Positions 46,166-57,719 are shown, counted from the first letter of the stretch. The stretch is 64,000 bases of DNA from Klebsiella terrigena (GCF_006539725.1 NZ_BJNO01000001.1:1-64000); one strand, 5' to 3'. The notes: generated by a model not told the origin, from the sequence alone. Numbers and translations are program-made.

Positions 46166-46809
46166 TGGCCGTTTTTACTCTTAGGCTTTCCTGTTTACCT
46201 CTCAAGAAGCTAAGGCTGCTGATTGTGCTGGTATGTCTGCCGCTGGCCGCATGCACGGTGTTGCCGCAAAGACCTGTTTCGCAGGTTTGGTTATTGCCCG
46301 CTCATCCGGGAGCGCCTGCCAGCGGTCAAACCACAAACCGATCGCTGCGTGTTATGCAGCCTGGTACCAGCCAGTTTATCAACAGTTCACGCATTGCGGT
46401 TCAGCCTCAGGGTGCTGAGATAACAGTCTACAGCGGGGCGCGCTGGAGTGATTCGGTGCCCGTATTGATTCGTAATCGTCTGACGCAGGAATTGCGCACT
46501 GATGGCCGTTTCATTTCTGTCAGCAGTGATGAAGATAATTTGCAGGCTGATTTTGAACTCGGGGGGGATTTATCATCATTCCAGGGGGTCTATAGCGGTA
46601 AAAAAGGCGAAGTGCTGATTCAGTTTGACGCGCGTCTGGTGCAAACATCCGATCGTCGCGTGATAGCCAGCCAGCGTTTCGTGATACACCAGCCCATAAG
46701 CGGTAGTTCGATGAGCGAGGTCGTCGAGGCCTTTGGCCTGGCCAGCGACAGGCTTGCCGCAGACATACTTCGCTGGCTGGGAAACACCAGCGCGATGAGG
46801 TCACCTTGA
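46165..46809 (+). CDS. ABC-type transport auxiliary lipoprotein (PqiC-like)
   Basis: A 214-aa lipoprotein of the ABC_trans_aux group, to which PqiC belongs. A signal peptide ends at the lipobox LAAC near residue 30, and the mature domain holds YSGARWSDSVPVLIRNRLTQELRT, the family core. It would sit in the outer membrane and receive or deliver lipids from the MCE protein of the same operon. It is the fourth and last gene; its start shares bases with the previous stop. No terminator is clear in the 131 bp that follow. Confidence 0.88.
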   Translation: MAVFTLRLSCLPLKKLRLLIVLVCLPLAACTVLPQRPVSQVWLLPAHPGAPASGQTTNRSLRVMQPGTSQFINSSRIAVQPQGAEITVYSGARWSDSVPVLIRNRLTQELRTDGRFISVSSDEDNLQADFELGGDLSSFQGVYSGKKGEVLIQFDARLVQTSDRRVIASQRFVIHQPISGSSMSEVVEAFGLASDRLAADILRWLGNTSAMRSP

Positions 46810-46940
46810 AAATAAAACGCCTTAAGCGAAGTTGAGGTGTAAGAGCAAAGTTGTGGTGTCCGTCACGTAGATTCACCATCGAGGGATTCTGATGACGGCT
46901 CACGCAGCGGCGTTTTTCACTTTGGATGAAGTTAACCGAC

Positions 46941-47459
46941 TTAATATTTATCGTTTAGCTGCCTTTGATATATCAGCAAGTCCAGTTCGGGTGCCTCCTC
47001 GGATACGCGGTGCAACATTGCATGGACCTGCCCTCTGTGATGGGTTTGATGATTAAACCAGTGAGCCAGAGCAGACCAGATTACCTGCTGCTTAAGTTCT
47101 GGTGTTGAAGCCCGCCGGTAGAAGACTATGCCAGCTAAATCGGTTTCTGATAATCCGAGGATAAAATCAACGATCTTTTTATCTTCTTCTCTTCGCGCCG
47201 TTTCCAGACCGGGAAAATCACTATCGAACAGTATCTGGTCCAGCCGATACCCTGTTTCAGGTAATGCGTTTAAACGATGCCTCCATATCCTGTCCGTCAC
47301 TAGCAGGTGATTCAGCGTCGCCTCGATAGACCCAAAAAAAGCGCCGCAGTTTTTACGGTAAGCATCTTCTCCAATCTTTCCAACGCTGGAATATAACCGT
47401 TCATTCGCCCAGGCGTTGTAGCCGGCTAGAATGTTGAAATGCATGTTGAGTGAACTCAT
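46941..47459 (-). CDS. DinB-family protein
   Basis: A protein of about 172 aa with the four-helix DinB/YfiT fold. The N-terminal HFNILAGYNAWANERLYSSV and the later histidines in TLNHLLVTDRIW and ALAHWFNHQTHHRGQVHAML supply the three-histidine metal site of the family. Members act as metal-dependent thiol transferases or hydrolases; the role here is unknown. The start at 47459 is chosen because GGATGAAATT precedes it; 47471 is an alternative. It is convergent with the lipid-transport operon. Confidence 0.85.
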   Translation of the reverse strand: MSSLNMHFNILAGYNAWANERLYSSVGKIGEDAYRKNCGAFFGSIEATLNHLLVTDRIWRHRLNALPETGYRLDQILFDSDFPGLETARREEDKKIVDFILGLSETDLAGIVFYRRASTPELKQQVIWSALAHWFNHQTHHRGQVHAMLHRVSEEAPELDLLIYQRQLNDKY

Positions 47460-47601
47460 AATTTCATCCATTAAAAAAACAACCGTTTTAATTATAGTTG
47501 CGCATTTAGCAGCGCAATAAAGATACTTTGACCCGTTCCCTTTTAATCAATGTGTTGCATCCATCGGTTTAACTCACAGCACATTCCGTACATTATCAAA
47601 G

Positions 47602-48075
47602 CTATAGGTTTTTGATAGCCTCAATCAATTCCTGCCCCAGATTCTTAACGTTACCCACCGCGCGCAGCTTCAGGAACCATAACGAGCGGCCGACGGTCGT
47701 GGATATCGACCAACTCCTGAGCGGCGGCAGCGGTCACCATCAAAAATCCCTCAGTTTCATCCCCGCGCTCGAAAGGCACGCTGCCGATCGCAGCCATGAA
47801 GATGGGGTTGCCGTCTTTCCTGTGGATGAAATAGGGCTGTTTCTTGTCACCTTCATGCTCCACTCAAACCAGCCATCCGCAAAACAGATCGCCCGCCATG
47901 TTGCCAGAGAGGCCTAAACATCCGGCTGGTTGCTGCGGTTTCTACACGAGCATTGATGAGCGCAGGTTTATCCCACCACCTGGGCGCGTATCCCAGTGAA
48001 CAGGAGCGAGGTGTAGTTATTCATTGCGTTCGCTCAGCACCAGGACTTTGGTACCGGGCGCGACGTTGTAACTCT
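47602..48075 (-). pseudogene. yedK: decayed yedK (SRAP/HMCES-family) gene
   Basis: Minus-strand pieces match E. coli YedK in order but in different frames: YNVAPGTKVLVLSERN (about 48071-48024), a deletion, GYAPRWWDKPALINARVETA and on to RPLWQHG, a frameshift, EGDKKQPYFIHRKDGNPIFM and on to DIHDRRPLVMVPEAAR, another deletion, then AVGNVKNLGQELI. The catalytic Cys2 end is missing. SRAP proteins shield abasic sites in single-stranded DNA. This copy cannot make an intact protein; yedK is not next to cybB in E. coli, so it is probably a relic brought in with the interposed DNA. Confidence 0.8.
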
Positions 48076-48195
48076 TTGTATTGCCAATAAATGCATGATT
48101 CGTTGCGATTGTTTTTTCTAACTACGTAAAAGTTAATGAATTTTTAACAAAAGGTCGTTATGTTGTCGACATCACAGTTTTGTTAAGGGTTTTCC

Positions 48196-48723
48196 ATGCG
48201 CGATAAATACTCCGGCCTGCAGATAGGCATCCACTGGCTGGTATTTTTATTAGTGGTTGGCGCCTATGCTGCCATGGAACTACGGGGCTTTTTCCCCCGC
48301 AGCGACCGGCCGCTGATTAATATGATTCACGTCTCCTGCGGCATTTCCATCTGCGTACTGATGGTGGTGCGCCTGCTGGTGCGTCTGAAGTCGCCCGCAC
48401 CGCCGATTGTGCCGAAGCCATCGCCGATGATGACCGGCTTCGCGCACCTCGGACATCTGGTTATCTATCTGCTGTTTATCGCCTTGCCGATCGTCGGCAT
48501 GGTCATGATGTATAACCGCGGTAACCCGTGGTATGCGTTTGGTCTGACGATGCCCTATGCGGCGCAAAGTAATTTTGAGCTGGTGGACACGCTGAAGGGC
48601 GTGCACAGCCTGCTGGCGAATATCGGCTACTTTGTCGTTGGCCTGCATGCGCTGGCGGCGCTGATGCATCACTATCTGTGGAAAGACAATACGCTACTGC
48701 GCATGATGCCGCGCAGGCGCTAG
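48196..48723 (+). CDS. cybB: cytochrome b561 (CybB)
   Basis: A 175-aa inner-membrane di-heme cytochrome nearly collinear with E. coli CybB. Four membrane helices carry the heme histidines in LQIGIHWLVFLLV, MIHVSCGIS, LGHLVIYLLF and GLHALAALMHHYLWKD. It oxidises ubiquinol, with superoxide as a possible donor or product in E. coli studies. AAGGG precedes the ATG. In E. coli it directly follows gapC, so it marks the right border of the interposed DNA. Confidence 0.95.
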   Translation: MRDKYSGLQIGIHWLVFLLVVGAYAAMELRGFFPRSDRPLINMIHVSCGISICVLMVVRLLVRLKSPAPPIVPKPSPMMTGFAHLGHLVIYLLFIALPIVGMVMMYNRGNPWYAFGLTMPYAAQSNFELVDTLKGVHSLLANIGYFVVGLHALAALMHHYLWKDNTLLRMMPRRR

Positions 48724-48747
48724 CGCCCGTTGGCTCTCTACCTTCAG

Positions 48748-48772
48748 ACCCCGCCTCGTGCGGGGTTTTTTT
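48748..48772 (+). terminator. Rho-independent terminator of cybB
   Basis: ACCCCGC and GCGGGGT pair around the loop CTCGT and are followed by seven T residues, 25 bp beyond the cybB stop. Confidence 0.92.
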
Positions 48773-48832
48773 ATCTCTTTTGCCGCAGACTGTGATACAT
48801 CTGATCGCATCCACGGGAAAAGGGGAATGAAG

Positions 48833-49306
48833 ATGAGAGTCAGACTTGCCGCGCCGGACGAAGCGCCGACGCTATGGGAGATCCGCAATCAGGCGATACG
48901 CCACGGCTGTCGTGAAAGCTATGAGGCTGAGGTTCTGCGGGCCTGGACGCCGGAGATGATGCCGGAAGGCTATCGTCATGCGGTGCGCGACAACCCCTTT
49001 TACGTGGTTGAAGAGGAGGGCGGGCGAACGGCCGCCACCGGCTATCTCGACCTGCGCGGCGGCAGCGTGGAGGCGATTTTTACCCGCCCGGAGTGCTTCG
49101 GTAAGGGCTACGCCGGGCTCATCGTGACGGCGATAATCGCCGAGGCGCGCCGCCGGGGGCTGACGCGGATCACGCTGGAAGCCACGCCCAACGCCGCCGG
49201 TTTCTATCTGCGCCACGGCTTTGTCGCGCTCGGTGAAAAATGGCTGCCATCAAAGCTGGCTAACGCCGATTTGCGCTGCGTGGATATGGCGCTGGAGCTG
49301 AACTGA
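48833..49306 (+). CDS. GNAT-family N-acetyltransferase
   Basis: A 157-aa acetyltransferase. It shows the N-terminal MRVRLAAPDEAPTLWEIRNQAIRHGC and the acetyl-CoA loop FTRPECFGKGYAGLIVTAIIAEARRRG. The C-terminal ITLEATPNAAGFYLRHGFVALGE completes a classic single GNAT domain. The start at 48833 lies 6 bp after AGGGGA; the ATG 6 bp earlier is too close to that site. It stands alone between the cybB terminator and the frm operator. The substrate is unknown. Confidence 0.87.
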   Translation: MRVRLAAPDEAPTLWEIRNQAIRHGCRESYEAEVLRAWTPEMMPEGYRHAVRDNPFYVVEEEGGRTAATGYLDLRGGSVEAIFTRPECFGKGYAGLIVTAIIAEARRRGLTRITLEATPNAAGFYLRHGFVALGEKWLPSKLANADLRCVDMALELN

Positions 49307-49371
49307 GTCCAAAACGGCGCCGCTGTGCTACGGTTAAAGCGGCGTTTCAATTTGCCAGCTTGCGTAATTAA

Positions 49372-49397
49372 ATATAGTATACCCCCCTATATGATAT
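49372..49397. promoter_or_regulatory. FrmR operator/promoter
   Basis: ATATAG-TATACCCCCC-TATAT is an AT-rich dyad around a C6 tract, the form of operator bound by formaldehyde-sensing FrmR and other CsoR/RcnR-type repressors. It ends where the frmR ribosome site begins. Confidence 0.8.
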
Positions 49398-49410
49398 GGA
49401 GGGCGTCACC

Positions 49411-49686
49411 GTGCCACATTCACCTGAAGACAAAAAACGCGCGCTGAGCCGCGTGCGCCGTATTCGCGGGCAGGTCGAGGCGCTTGAGCGCGCGCTGGAG
49501 TCCGGCGAGTCCTGTATGACAATCCTGCAGCAGATCGCCTCAATTCGCGGCGCAACCAACGGTTTGATGGGGGAGATGGTGGAAATTCATCTCCAGGATG
49601 AGCTGGTAAGCGGCGAAACCACCCCCGACCAGAGAGCGATAAGAATGGCGGAAGTCGGCCATCTGCTACGATCCTACTTAAAATAA
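49411..49686 (+). CDS. frmR: formaldehyde-responsive repressor FrmR
   Basis: A 91-aa all-helical CsoR/RcnR-family repressor. The conserved cysteine that reacts with formaldehyde lies in ESGESCMTILQQIASIRGATNGLM, and RVRRIRGQVEALERAL is the family start. I choose GTG at 49411, since GGAGGG lies 7 bp upstream and the protein then begins like E. coli FrmR; the ATG at 49396 overlaps that ribosome site. Formaldehyde cross-links the Cys to the N-terminal Pro2 (V/M-P-H here), releasing DNA. It precedes frmA by 24 bp. Confidence 0.94.
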   Translation: MPHSPEDKKRALSRVRRIRGQVEALERALESGESCMTILQQIASIRGATNGLMGEMVEIHLQDELVSGETTPDQRAIRMAEVGHLLRSYLK

Positions 49687-50829
<1,143 letters not shown>

Positions 50830-50887
50830 TCACGGCTGGCAGGCATCGCGGCCTGCTACCGTCGACGCCGAGGCGCTTCGCCTGGGC

Positions 50888-50922
50888 AAAAAAATACCTG
50901 CCGGTGGCTTCACCGGCAGGTA
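50888..50922. terminator. bidirectional terminator between frmA and gcd
   Basis: ATACCTGCCGGTG and CACCGGCAGGTAT pair over 13 bp around GCTT. On the minus strand the stem is followed by TTTTTTT, serving gcd; on the plus strand GACTTTT follows, serving frmA. Confidence 0.88.
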
Positions 50923-50944
50923 TGACTTTTACAGGATGCCGCGC

Positions 50945-53317
50945 TTACTGCTGGTCAGGCAGCGCGTAGGCGATGATATAGTCGCCGCGATCCGGAGACT
51001 GACGCGCGCCTCCCGCATTAATAATGATGTACTGCTTGCCGGTTTTCGGCGAAACGTAGGTCATCGGACCGGACTGGCTGCCGACCGGCAGACGGGATTT
51101 CCAGATTTCCTTACCGCTGGCGGTATCAAACGCCCGCAGGTAGAAGTCCTGGGTACCGGCGAAGAACAGCAGACCGGACTGGGTCGAGAGCGATGCGCCG
51201 AGGGTCGGCATGCCGATTGGAATCGGCATATGCATCCGAATTCCCAGCGGGCCGGTATCCTCAACGGTGCCGACCGGCACCTGCCACACCAGCTTCCCGC
51301 TTTTCAGATCCACCGCCGACATGGTACCGAACGGCGGTTTCTGGCACGGAATGCCCAGCGGCGACAGGAAGCGTTCGCGCATTGCGCCAAACGGCGTACC
51401 TTCCATCGGCACGATACCCATCTCAATCCCGCTGGCGTCTTTTGCCACTTTGGCGCGCGGCACCATATAGTTTGCCAGGCCGAGACGCATATCGTTGACG
51501 AACATCAGGCCGTTATTCGGGTCGACCGACACGCTACCCCAGTTCATGCCGCCCAGCGAGCCCGGGTACTGTAATGAACGATCTTCGCCCGGCGGGGTGA
51601 AAATACCTTCATGGCGCATGGATTTAAAGGCAATGCGGCAGATCAGCAGATCGACCGGCGTGGCGCCCCACATATCGGACTCTTTCAGCGTTTCGTTACC
51701 GATCATCGGCATGCCGACGGAGTAGGGCTGGGTTGGCGAATAGCGCTCGCCCGCCACGTTGCCCTGCGGAACCGGACGCTCCTCAACTTTGGCAACCGGC
51801 TCACCGGTTTCGCGGTTGAGCATAAAGATCATGCCCTGCTTGCTGGTCTGTACCAGCACCGGGGTGGTCCCGCCTTTGCCATCCGGCAGGTCGTACAGCA
51901 GCGGCTGCGACGGCAGGTCGAAGTCCCACAGATCGTGATGGGTCGTCTGGTAGTGCCAGCGTACCCGGCCAGTGGTGGCATCGACGGCCACGATCGACGA
52001 GCTGTACTTATCGTCAAGCGCGGTGCGCTCGCCGCCAAAGAAGTCCGGCGTGGCGTTGCCGGTCGGCAGATAAATCAGGTTCAGCTTCGCATCATAAGAC
52101 ATGGCTGACCAGACGTTAGGCGTACCGCGCGTATAGGTTTGGCCCTCCGGCGGCAGACCGGTCAGGCTCGGGTTACCCGGATCCCACGCCCACGCCAGCT
52201 TGCCGCTGTGGACGTCGTAGGCGCGCACCACGCCCGGAGGCTCGCCGGTGGAGAAGTTATCCGCCACGCGGCCGCCGACCACCACCAGGTTCCCCGCCAC
52301 CAGAGGCGTCGAGGTCTGCTGGTAGTAGCCCGCTTTGATTTCACCCATCCCAACGCTCAGATCGACGACGGCGTGTTCACCAAAGGCTTCACAGGGTTTG
52401 CCGCTATCGGCGTCGATGGCGATCAGGCGCGCGTCGGTTGTCGGCAGGAACAGACGACGGGAGCAGGCGGCGGGCTGAACGTCAGCCGCCGGGGCCGACT
52501 GGGCCACACCGTCCGCGTAATAGCCGAGCCCGCGGCAGCGCTGCCAGTTCGGCGCGGTGGCTTTTGAATCGTAGCGCCATTTTTCCTTGCCGCTATCAAC
52601 GTCCAGCGCCAGCACCTTGCTGTAAGGGGTGCAGACATACAGCGTATCGCCGATTTGCAGCGGGGTGTTCTGATCTTCCGCGCCGGAGCCGTTGCTCTGC
52701 GGAATATCCCCGGTGTGGGCGACCCACGCCACCTGCAGCTGATTCACGTTGTGCTTGTTAATCTGATCCAGCGCGGCGAAGCGATCGCCGTGGGTGGTAT
52801 TGCCCCAGTGCTCCCAGTTTTTCTGCTGTTCGCCGGCGGCAACCGGCTTAACCGGCACCTCTTCGGTGGCGCTCACCAGCGGCTGTGCCCTGAACATCCA
52901 GCCGAAGCTGACGGCCAGCACCACGGCCAGCGCTACGGCGAGGCCAAAGGCCGGGCCTTTGGCGGTCGCTTTAGCCGACAAGTAAGGCCAGACGAGGGCC
53001 GAAAGAAGCGCCAGCGCGCCGAAGACAAACAGGCGCGAGAACAGCGGCCAGTAGGTCCATCCGGCATCGCTGATGGCCCAAATAATGGACGCGACAAACG
53101 CCAGCGCGTACAGCAGGATGCCGCTGCGACGGTTGCGGAAGATGAGTACGGAGGCGATAACCATCGCCAGCCCCATCAGGCTGAAATAGAGGCTGCCGCC
53201 GAGCGTGGCGAGCTTTATGCCAGGAATACCGATGGCCAGGCCGATTATCAGCATCAGCCCGGCGAGAAGCCACTTCAGGATCCGGGGGAATCCTCGTGGC
53301 GCGTGACCCGTTGTCAT
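50945..53317 (-). CDS. gcd: membrane-bound PQQ-dependent glucose dehydrogenase
   Basis: A 790-aa quinoprotein (E. coli Gcd 796) oxidising glucose to gluconolactone at the periplasmic side and passing electrons to ubiquinone. Five N-terminal membrane helices (residues 1-140) precede an eight-bladed PQQ propeller. The catalytic Asp is in RWHYQTTHHDLWDFDLP and the PQQ-contacting Lys in VLVQTSKQGMIFMLNRETG. Klebsiella-type bacteria make PQQ themselves, so the enzyme can be active. It reads alone, toward the terminator shared with frmA. Confidence 0.96.
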   Translation of the reverse strand: MTTGHAPRGFPRILKWLLAGLMLIIGLAIGIPGIKLATLGGSLYFSLMGLAMVIASVLIFRNRRSGILLYALAFVASIIWAISDAGWTYWPLFSRLFVFGALALLSALVWPYLSAKATAKGPAFGLAVALAVVLAVSFGWMFRAQPLVSATEEVPVKPVAAGEQQKNWEHWGNTTHGDRFAALDQINKHNVNQLQVAWVAHTGDIPQSNGSGAEDQNTPLQIGDTLYVCTPYSKVLALDVDSGKEKWRYDSKATAPNWQRCRGLGYYADGVAQSAPAADVQPAACSRRLFLPTTDARLIAIDADSGKPCEAFGEHAVVDLSVGMGEIKAGYYQQTSTPLVAGNLVVVGGRVADNFSTGEPPGVVRAYDVHSGKLAWAWDPGNPSLTGLPPEGQTYTRGTPNVWSAMSYDAKLNLIYLPTGNATPDFFGGERTALDDKYSSSIVAVDATTGRVRWHYQTTHHDLWDFDLPSQPLLYDLPDGKGGTTPVLVQTSKQGMIFMLNRETGEPVAKVEERPVPQGNVAGERYSPTQPYSVGMPMIGNETLKESDMWGATPVDLLICRIAFKSMRHEGIFTPPGEDRSLQYPGSLGGMNWGSVSVDPNNGLMFVNDMRLGLANYMVPRAKVAKDASGIEMGIVPMEGTPFGAMRERFLSPLGIPCQKPPFGTMSAVDLKSGKLVWQVPVGTVEDTGPLGIRMHMPIPIGMPTLGASLSTQSGLLFFAGTQDFYLRAFDTASGKEIWKSRLPVGSQSGPMTYVSPKTGKQYIIINAGGARQSPDRGDYIIAYALPDQQ

Positions 53318-53679
53318 GTTGTCTCCTTAACCACCCGTTCTCAGGTGTGAACCAAATGAATCAAAAAATAAATGTGTGTCTTTTGAGTGAAGCGATAAAT
53401 GGCTTCATGAAAGAGGGTTTTTCGCTAATTTTGATTTCATGTGAACCGTATGGTGAAATCGTGGCAATGATAAATCTGTTACTGAAGTTTGCGCAATTGT
53501 TAATAAATAATTTCGCACTAATTGATTACGCTGCTAAGCAAGCGGCGTTATCCACGCTCGGGCGCCGCCGAGCCTGGCGGGAGTCAAACCGGGCCTGGCG
53601 GGAGGCTACGGATGCCGAAAGGGGGGCAGGTTTGCCCGGAAGAGGCGCCGAGGGGCGGCGCTCCGTCCGGAATTGAGGC
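53318..53679. other. 362-bp gap upstream of gcd and downstream of pcaQ
   Basis: No gene is seen. The part next to gcd (53318-53540) is AT-rich and must hold its promoter. The part next to pcaQ is GC-rich, with the 12-mer GCCTGGCGGGAG repeated at 53572-53583 and 53593-53604 and a small GGGCA/TGCCC hairpin at 53624-53637. Confidence 0.45.
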
Positions 53680-54603
53680 TCAGGCGGGCATCGATTTTCG
53701 AATCGCGCTGAGCAGGGTCTGCGCGCCGGAGGTGAGGGTGGCATCAACCCGGGTCAGAATACCGATCGGTTCCCCGGCGCCCTGGGTCGGTACCGGCAGC
53801 GAGCTGAGCAGGCCGCGCCGCAGATCGTCCTTCACCGCCCCGGAAGGGACGAACCAGATATAGTCGTAATCGACGGTCAGCTGGCGCGATAGCGACGCCG
53901 AGAGCGTTTCTATGCAGCCCGCGGGAATTTTACATCCCTGGCTTTGCAGCAGCGTTTCGGCATTCTGGCGGGGAATGGTCCCCTTCGGTGAAACGACGAC
54001 CGGCCAGTCCATCACCCGACTGAGCGTCACCGTCTCCTGCAGCAGCGGGTGACCTGGGCGAACCACCAGCTTCAGGGACTCCAGAAACAGCAGCTCATAG
54101 TTGAGGCCGCTCATCAGCTCCGGGTCGGACATGCGTCCAATACCGATATCAATCTCCCCCGATTTCAGACCCGCCAGCAGCATGGTGTTATTCATGGTGG
54201 CGACCTGCAGGGTGATATCTTTCTGCTGCTGGTGAAACTGGCCGATTACCGTCGGCAAAATGCCGAGCGCGGCGGTAGGCAGCGCGCCGATACGCACCAC
54301 GTCGGGGTTCATTCCCTCTTTGCGGTTGAGCGCCTGGCCCGCGGTATTGAGCGCGTCGAGGACCTTTACCGCGTGGGTGAGAAACTGCTCCCCAACCAGC
54401 GTCAGCTGCGCGCCGAGCCGCCCGCGCTCAAAAAGCCGCGTTCCGGTCAGCTGCTCCAGCTCGTTGAGCGTTTTTGATAAAGCGGGTTGACTAAGATTAA
54501 GTGTTTCAGCCGCGCGCCCCAGCGTTCCCTGTTGAGCGACGGCCACGAAGGTGTGTAGATGGCGCAAGCGAATGCGCTGACTAAAGAGAGCGTTTTTTTC
54601 CAT
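53680..54603 (-). CDS. pcaQ: LysR-family activator PcaQ
   Basis: A 307-aa LTTR. The DNA-binding part reads RIRLRHLHTFVAVAQQGTLGRAAETLNLSQPALSKTLNELEQLTGTRLFERGR. The effector domain contains IGALPTAALGILPTVIGQFH and IDIGIGRMSDPELMSGLNYELLFLESLKLVVRPGHPL, both typical of PcaQ/GbpR. PcaQ activates protocatechuate degradation genes on binding beta-carboxymuconate in rhizobia. Here it lies downstream of pcaHG in the same direction, separated by a terminator, rather than divergent. Confidence 0.9.
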   Translation of the reverse strand: MEKNALFSQRIRLRHLHTFVAVAQQGTLGRAAETLNLSQPALSKTLNELEQLTGTRLFERGRLGAQLTLVGEQFLTHAVKVLDALNTAGQALNRKEGMNPDVVRIGALPTAALGILPTVIGQFHQQQKDITLQVATMNNTMLLAGLKSGEIDIGIGRMSDPELMSGLNYELLFLESLKLVVRPGHPLLQETVTLSRVMDWPVVVSPKGTIPRQNAETLLQSQGCKIPAGCIETLSASLSRQLTVDYDYIWFVPSGAVKDDLRRGLLSSLPVPTQGAGEPIGILTRVDATLTSGAQTLLSAIRKSMPA

Positions 54604-54724
54604 AATTGATACTAAAAACAGAGCGGTATGAGTGACAAGCGATATTGTTTAAATTTGATAACCCAATGGCAAAATATTATTAACATTTACTCTTGTTATA
54701 TTACAAATAATTTTACCTGACGCC

Positions 54725-54757
54725 AAAAAGCCGATGCCCCGGGTAGAACCGGGGCAT
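54725..54757 (-). terminator. Rho-independent terminator of pcaHG
   Basis: ATGCCCCGG and CCGGGGCAT form a 9-bp stem with a 6-base loop; on the minus strand CGGCTTTTT follows. It lies 18 bp after the pcaG stop. Confidence 0.85.
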
Positions 54758-54775
54758 GCCGGGGGCGCAAGGGTC

Positions 54776-56226
<1,451 letters not shown>

Positions 56227-56242
56227 TTAAAGGGTCTATTCC

Positions 56243-56272
56243 ATAACTCAGGGTTATGTCCCACGCGGGACA
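56243..56272. promoter_or_regulatory. two abutting palindromes between pcaH and ydcJ
   Basis: ATAACTCAGGGTTAT (56243-56257) is a dyad of the LysR T-N11-A form and resembles the PcaQ site ATAACC-N4-GGTTAA, one base shorter. TGTCCC-ACGC-GGGACA (56257-56272) is a second perfect 6-bp-arm palindrome sharing one base with it. They lie midway between the divergent pcaH and ydcJ starts. Confidence 0.55.
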
Positions 56273-56375
56273 AAGGGCAGGGGCAGGTTACCCGCATCAC
56301 AGTTTGTAAATTCTTCCTGCTGGCGCGGGAGGCCTTCTCTACACTCCAGGAAGTATTCACTGGAGGTAAGACATC

Positions 56376-57719
56376 ATGGCGAACACCATCACGGCTGATG
56401 AGATTCGGGAACAATTTTCACAGGCTATGTCGGCGATGTATCAGCAGGAAGTTCCGCAGTACGGGACGCTCCTCGAGCTGGTCGCGGACGTTAATCTGGC
56501 GGTGCTGGAGAACAACCCCAGGCTGCATGAGCAGCTGGCGAACGCCGATGAGCTGGCCCGGCTGAACGTTGAGCGCCACGGCGCGATCCGCGTCGGCACC
56601 GCCGAAGAGCTGGCGACGCTGCGCCGCATGTTTGCCATCATGGGGATGTACCCCGTGAGCTATTACGATCTCTCCCAGGCCGGAGTGCCGGTCCATTCCA
56701 CCGCCTTTCGTCCCGTTGACGACGCCGCCCTGGCGCGCAATCCGTTCCGTATCTTCACCTCGCTGCTGCGCCTCGAGCTGATCGCCAGCGACGAACTGCG
56801 TCAGCGGGCGGCGCAGATTCTGGCTAAGCGCGATATTTTTACCCCGCGCTGTCGGGAGCTGATTGCACAGCACGAAGAGCGCGGCGCCTTCACGCCCGCT
56901 GAAGCGCGGGAGTTCGTGCGCGAGGCGCTGGAGACCTTCCGCTGGCACAGCCACGCTACGGTAGATGATGAAACCTATCACGCCCTGCAGAACGAGCACC
57001 GGCTGATTGCCGACGTGGTCTGCTTCCCGGGCTGCCATATCAATCACCTGACGCCGCGCACGCTGGATATCGACCGGGTTCAGGCCCTGATGCCGGAGTG
57101 CGGCATCGTGCCGAAGGCGCTGATTGAAGGCCCGCCGCGCCGGGAGGTGCCGATCCTGCTGCGCCAGACCAGCTTTAAGGCGCTGGAGGAGCCGGTTATC
57201 TTCGCCGGGGAGCATAAAGGTACCCACAGCGCGCGTTTTGGCGAAATCGAGCAGCGCGGGATCGCGCTGACGCCGAAGGGGCGGGCGCTGTACGATCGCC
57301 TGCTGAACGAGGCCGGAGTGGGTAAAGACAACCTCCATCATCAGCGCCACCTGCAGGATGTGTTCAGCCAGTTTCCGGACAGCGAGTTTCTGCTGCGCCA
57401 GCAGGGGCTGGCGTGGTTCCGCTATCGGCTGACGCCGGCGGGAGAAGCCCATCGCCAGGCTTTTGGCCCCGGCGACGATCCGCAGCCGCTGATCGAGCGC
57501 GGCTGGCTGATTGCCCAACCGATTATTTATGAAGACTTTTTGCCGGTGAGCGCGGCGGGGATTTTCCAGTCTAATTTGGGTAACGAAACGCAGGCCCGCA
57601 GCCACGGCAACGCCAGCCGCGACGCCTTTGAAACGGCCCTCGGCTGCCTGGTGCTCGACGAGTTTGCGCTCTATCAGCAGGCGGAGGAACGCAGTAAACG
57701 GCGTTGCGGTCTGCTCTGA
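56376..57719 (+). CDS. ydcJ: YdcJ/HglS, 2-oxoadipate dioxygenase/decarboxylase (DUF1338)
   Basis: A 447-aa DUF1338 protein, the same length as E. coli YdcJ. The metal- and substrate-site motif ERHGAIRVGT (His68, Arg72) near the N-terminus corresponds to the His/Arg pair of Pseudomonas HglS, which turns 2-oxoadipate into D-2-hydroxyglutarate in lysine breakdown. The segment FPGCHINHLTPRTLDID and RQTSFKALEEP supply the further ligands. A GGAGGTAAGACATC ribosome region precedes it. In E. coli ydcI, a LysR gene, is the divergent neighbour; here pcaH takes that place. Confidence 0.93.
   Translation: MANTITADEIREQFSQAMSAMYQQEVPQYGTLLELVADVNLAVLENNPRLHEQLANADELARLNVERHGAIRVGTAEELATLRRMFAIMGMYPVSYYDLSQAGVPVHSTAFRPVDDAALARNPFRIFTSLLRLELIASDELRQRAAQILAKRDIFTPRCRELIAQHEERGAFTPAEAREFVREALETFRWHSHATVDDETYHALQNEHRLIADVVCFPGCHINHLTPRTLDIDRVQALMPECGIVPKALIEGPPRREVPILLRQTSFKALEEPVIFAGEHKGTHSARFGEIEQRGIALTPKGRALYDRLLNEAGVGKDNLHHQRHLQDVFSQFPDSEFLLRQQGLAWFRYRLTPAGEAHRQAFGPGDDPQPLIERGWLIAQPIIYEDFLPVSAAGIFQSNLGNETQARSHGNASRDAFETALGCLVLDEFALYQQAEERSKRRCGLL

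Noticed and set aside
53296-53676. A 126-codon plus-strand frame upstream of gcd
   Set aside because: It starts inside gcd on the opposite strand and its C-terminal half is a simple Arg/Gly/Ala repeat-like read of GC-rich DNA.
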